Assembly: GCA_050249455.1 (NCBI GenBank) | Contig: JBFWQM010000277.1 | Coordinates: 1-6,467 of the forward strand | DNA: 6,467 nucleotides | DNA from: JBFWQM01 sp050249455 | Lineage (GTDB): Bacteria > Pseudomonadota > Alphaproteobacteria > MPNO01 > VGEU01 | Reading direction: 5' to 3' | Shown here: positions 6,161 through 6,467 of the stretch, piece by piece | Position numbering within the stretch: position 1 is the stretch's first letter | Layout: each line of letters starts with the position of its first letter | Made by a program: the position numbers and the translations under genes | Notes under the pieces: model-generated | Told to the model about the DNA's origin: nothing | Database searches by the model: none | Seen by the model: the letters and a program-made list of their open reading frames with translations, nothing else

Positions 6161-6194
6161 GGCGGCCGCCCTCGGGCGGCCGCCACCTTCTTTT
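6161..6194 (+). terminator. Rho-independent terminator of the RTX gene
   Basis: Ten-base arms GGCGGCCGCC (6161-6170 and 6175-6184) flank a CTCG loop and are followed by ACC and TTCTTTT (6188-6194). The hairpin begins seven bases after the RTX stop codon. The stem is all G and C, and the T-tract sits on the plus-strand side, so it should end the RTX transcript and separate it from the next gene. Confidence 0.85.
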
Positions 6195-6217
6195 GCGCGA
6201 CGCGGCGCGGTCAAGCC

Positions 6218-6467
6218 ATGCTTCTCAAAACGACAGAGCCTCCCGTCACCGGCCGCGCCTTCCGGGCGCTCGGCAACGGCATCGTGCTCGTGGAATGGCG
6301 CGGCGCGCTGGCCGACGGCGACCGCATGATGCCGATGTCGGGCGATGCGCCGGTCGGCCGCGTCCAGGTCGCGGTCGCGGTGCCCGCCGCCGACGGCGGC
6401 ACCCGCACCTTCGTCGCGTTCCGCCTGGCGGCGGCGCCGAGCGCCGAGCGGCCGCTGACGGTGCGCA
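6218..6467 (+). CDS. Unrecognised protein, N-terminal part only (runs off the window)
   Basis: An open frame starts with ATG 24 bases after the terminator T-tract and stays open to the window end, giving 83 residues. Third codon positions are almost all G or C after the first few codons, which supports real coding. The visible part begins MLLKTTEPPVTGRAFRALGN, then shows alternating hydrophobic stretches (GIVLVEWRGAL, VGRVQVAVAVPA, TFVAFRLAAAPS) that look like beta-strands. There is no signal peptide, membrane segment or motif I recognise. The Shine-Dalgarno is poor, and a later in-frame ATG (near residues 37-40) is possible but less likely because coding bias begins earlier. It lies beyond the RTX terminator, so it should have its own promoter or depend on read-through. 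Function is not assigned. Confidence 0.6.
   Translation, partial: MLLKTTEPPVTGRAFRALGNGIVLVEWRGALADGDRMMPMSGDAPVGRVQVAVAVPAADGGTRTFVAFRLAAAPSAERPLTVR

Noticed and set aside
5122..6186. Long open frame on the minus strand across the whole RTX gene (354 codons, valine/alanine-rich repeats)
   Set aside because: It is the mirror of the GGC/GAC-rich RTX repeat, which cannot produce minus-strand stops in that frame. The predicted protein is low-complexity and the plus-strand RTX reading has family motifs.

Overview
The window is GC-rich throughout (codon third positions are nearly all G or C) and densely coded. The gene families, codon use and an intergenic palindromic repeat suggest an alphaproteobacterium, possibly in the Rhodospirillales or a nearby order. 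That placement is an inference from style, not from a marker gene.

Layout, left to right. (1) 3-1451, plus strand: a 5-formyltetrahydrofolate cyclo-ligase, then 21 bases later a two-domain NYN nuclease/LOTUS protein. They are probably co-transcribed housekeeping or RNA-metabolism genes. (2) 1414-4570, minus strand: a TRAP transporter of the TAXI type. The periplasmic binding protein (3587-4570) is transcribed first. A 178-base spacer with a 28-bp perfect palindrome of the REP kind follows, then the fused membrane permease (1414-3408). The permease and the NYN gene converge and overlap tail to tail by 38 bases. (3) 4652-4972, plus strand: a small exported monohaem cytochrome c, divergent from the transporter across an 81-base spacer. 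(4) 4973-5226: a non-coding stretch with a conspicuous AT-rich core, probably the control region of the next gene. (5) 5227-6153, plus strand: an RTX protein made almost only of 25 uninterrupted nonapeptide calcium-binding units plus a C-terminal type I secretion-type tail. A strong hairpin terminator follows at 6161-6194. (6) 6218 to the window end: the start of an unrecognised gene, cut by the window edge.

The transporter pair forms one functional unit: the binding protein captures a solute in the periplasm and the permease imports it with an ion gradient. The cytochrome and RTX protein are both predicted to leave the cytoplasm, but nothing shows that they work together. No type I secretion genes, RNA genes, CRISPR arrays or insertion sequences are visible. 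I see no clear new multi-gene system. The most distinctive object is the RTX gene, because it has no effector domain and its 27-bp units are arranged in a 108-bp (four-unit) higher-order repeat.
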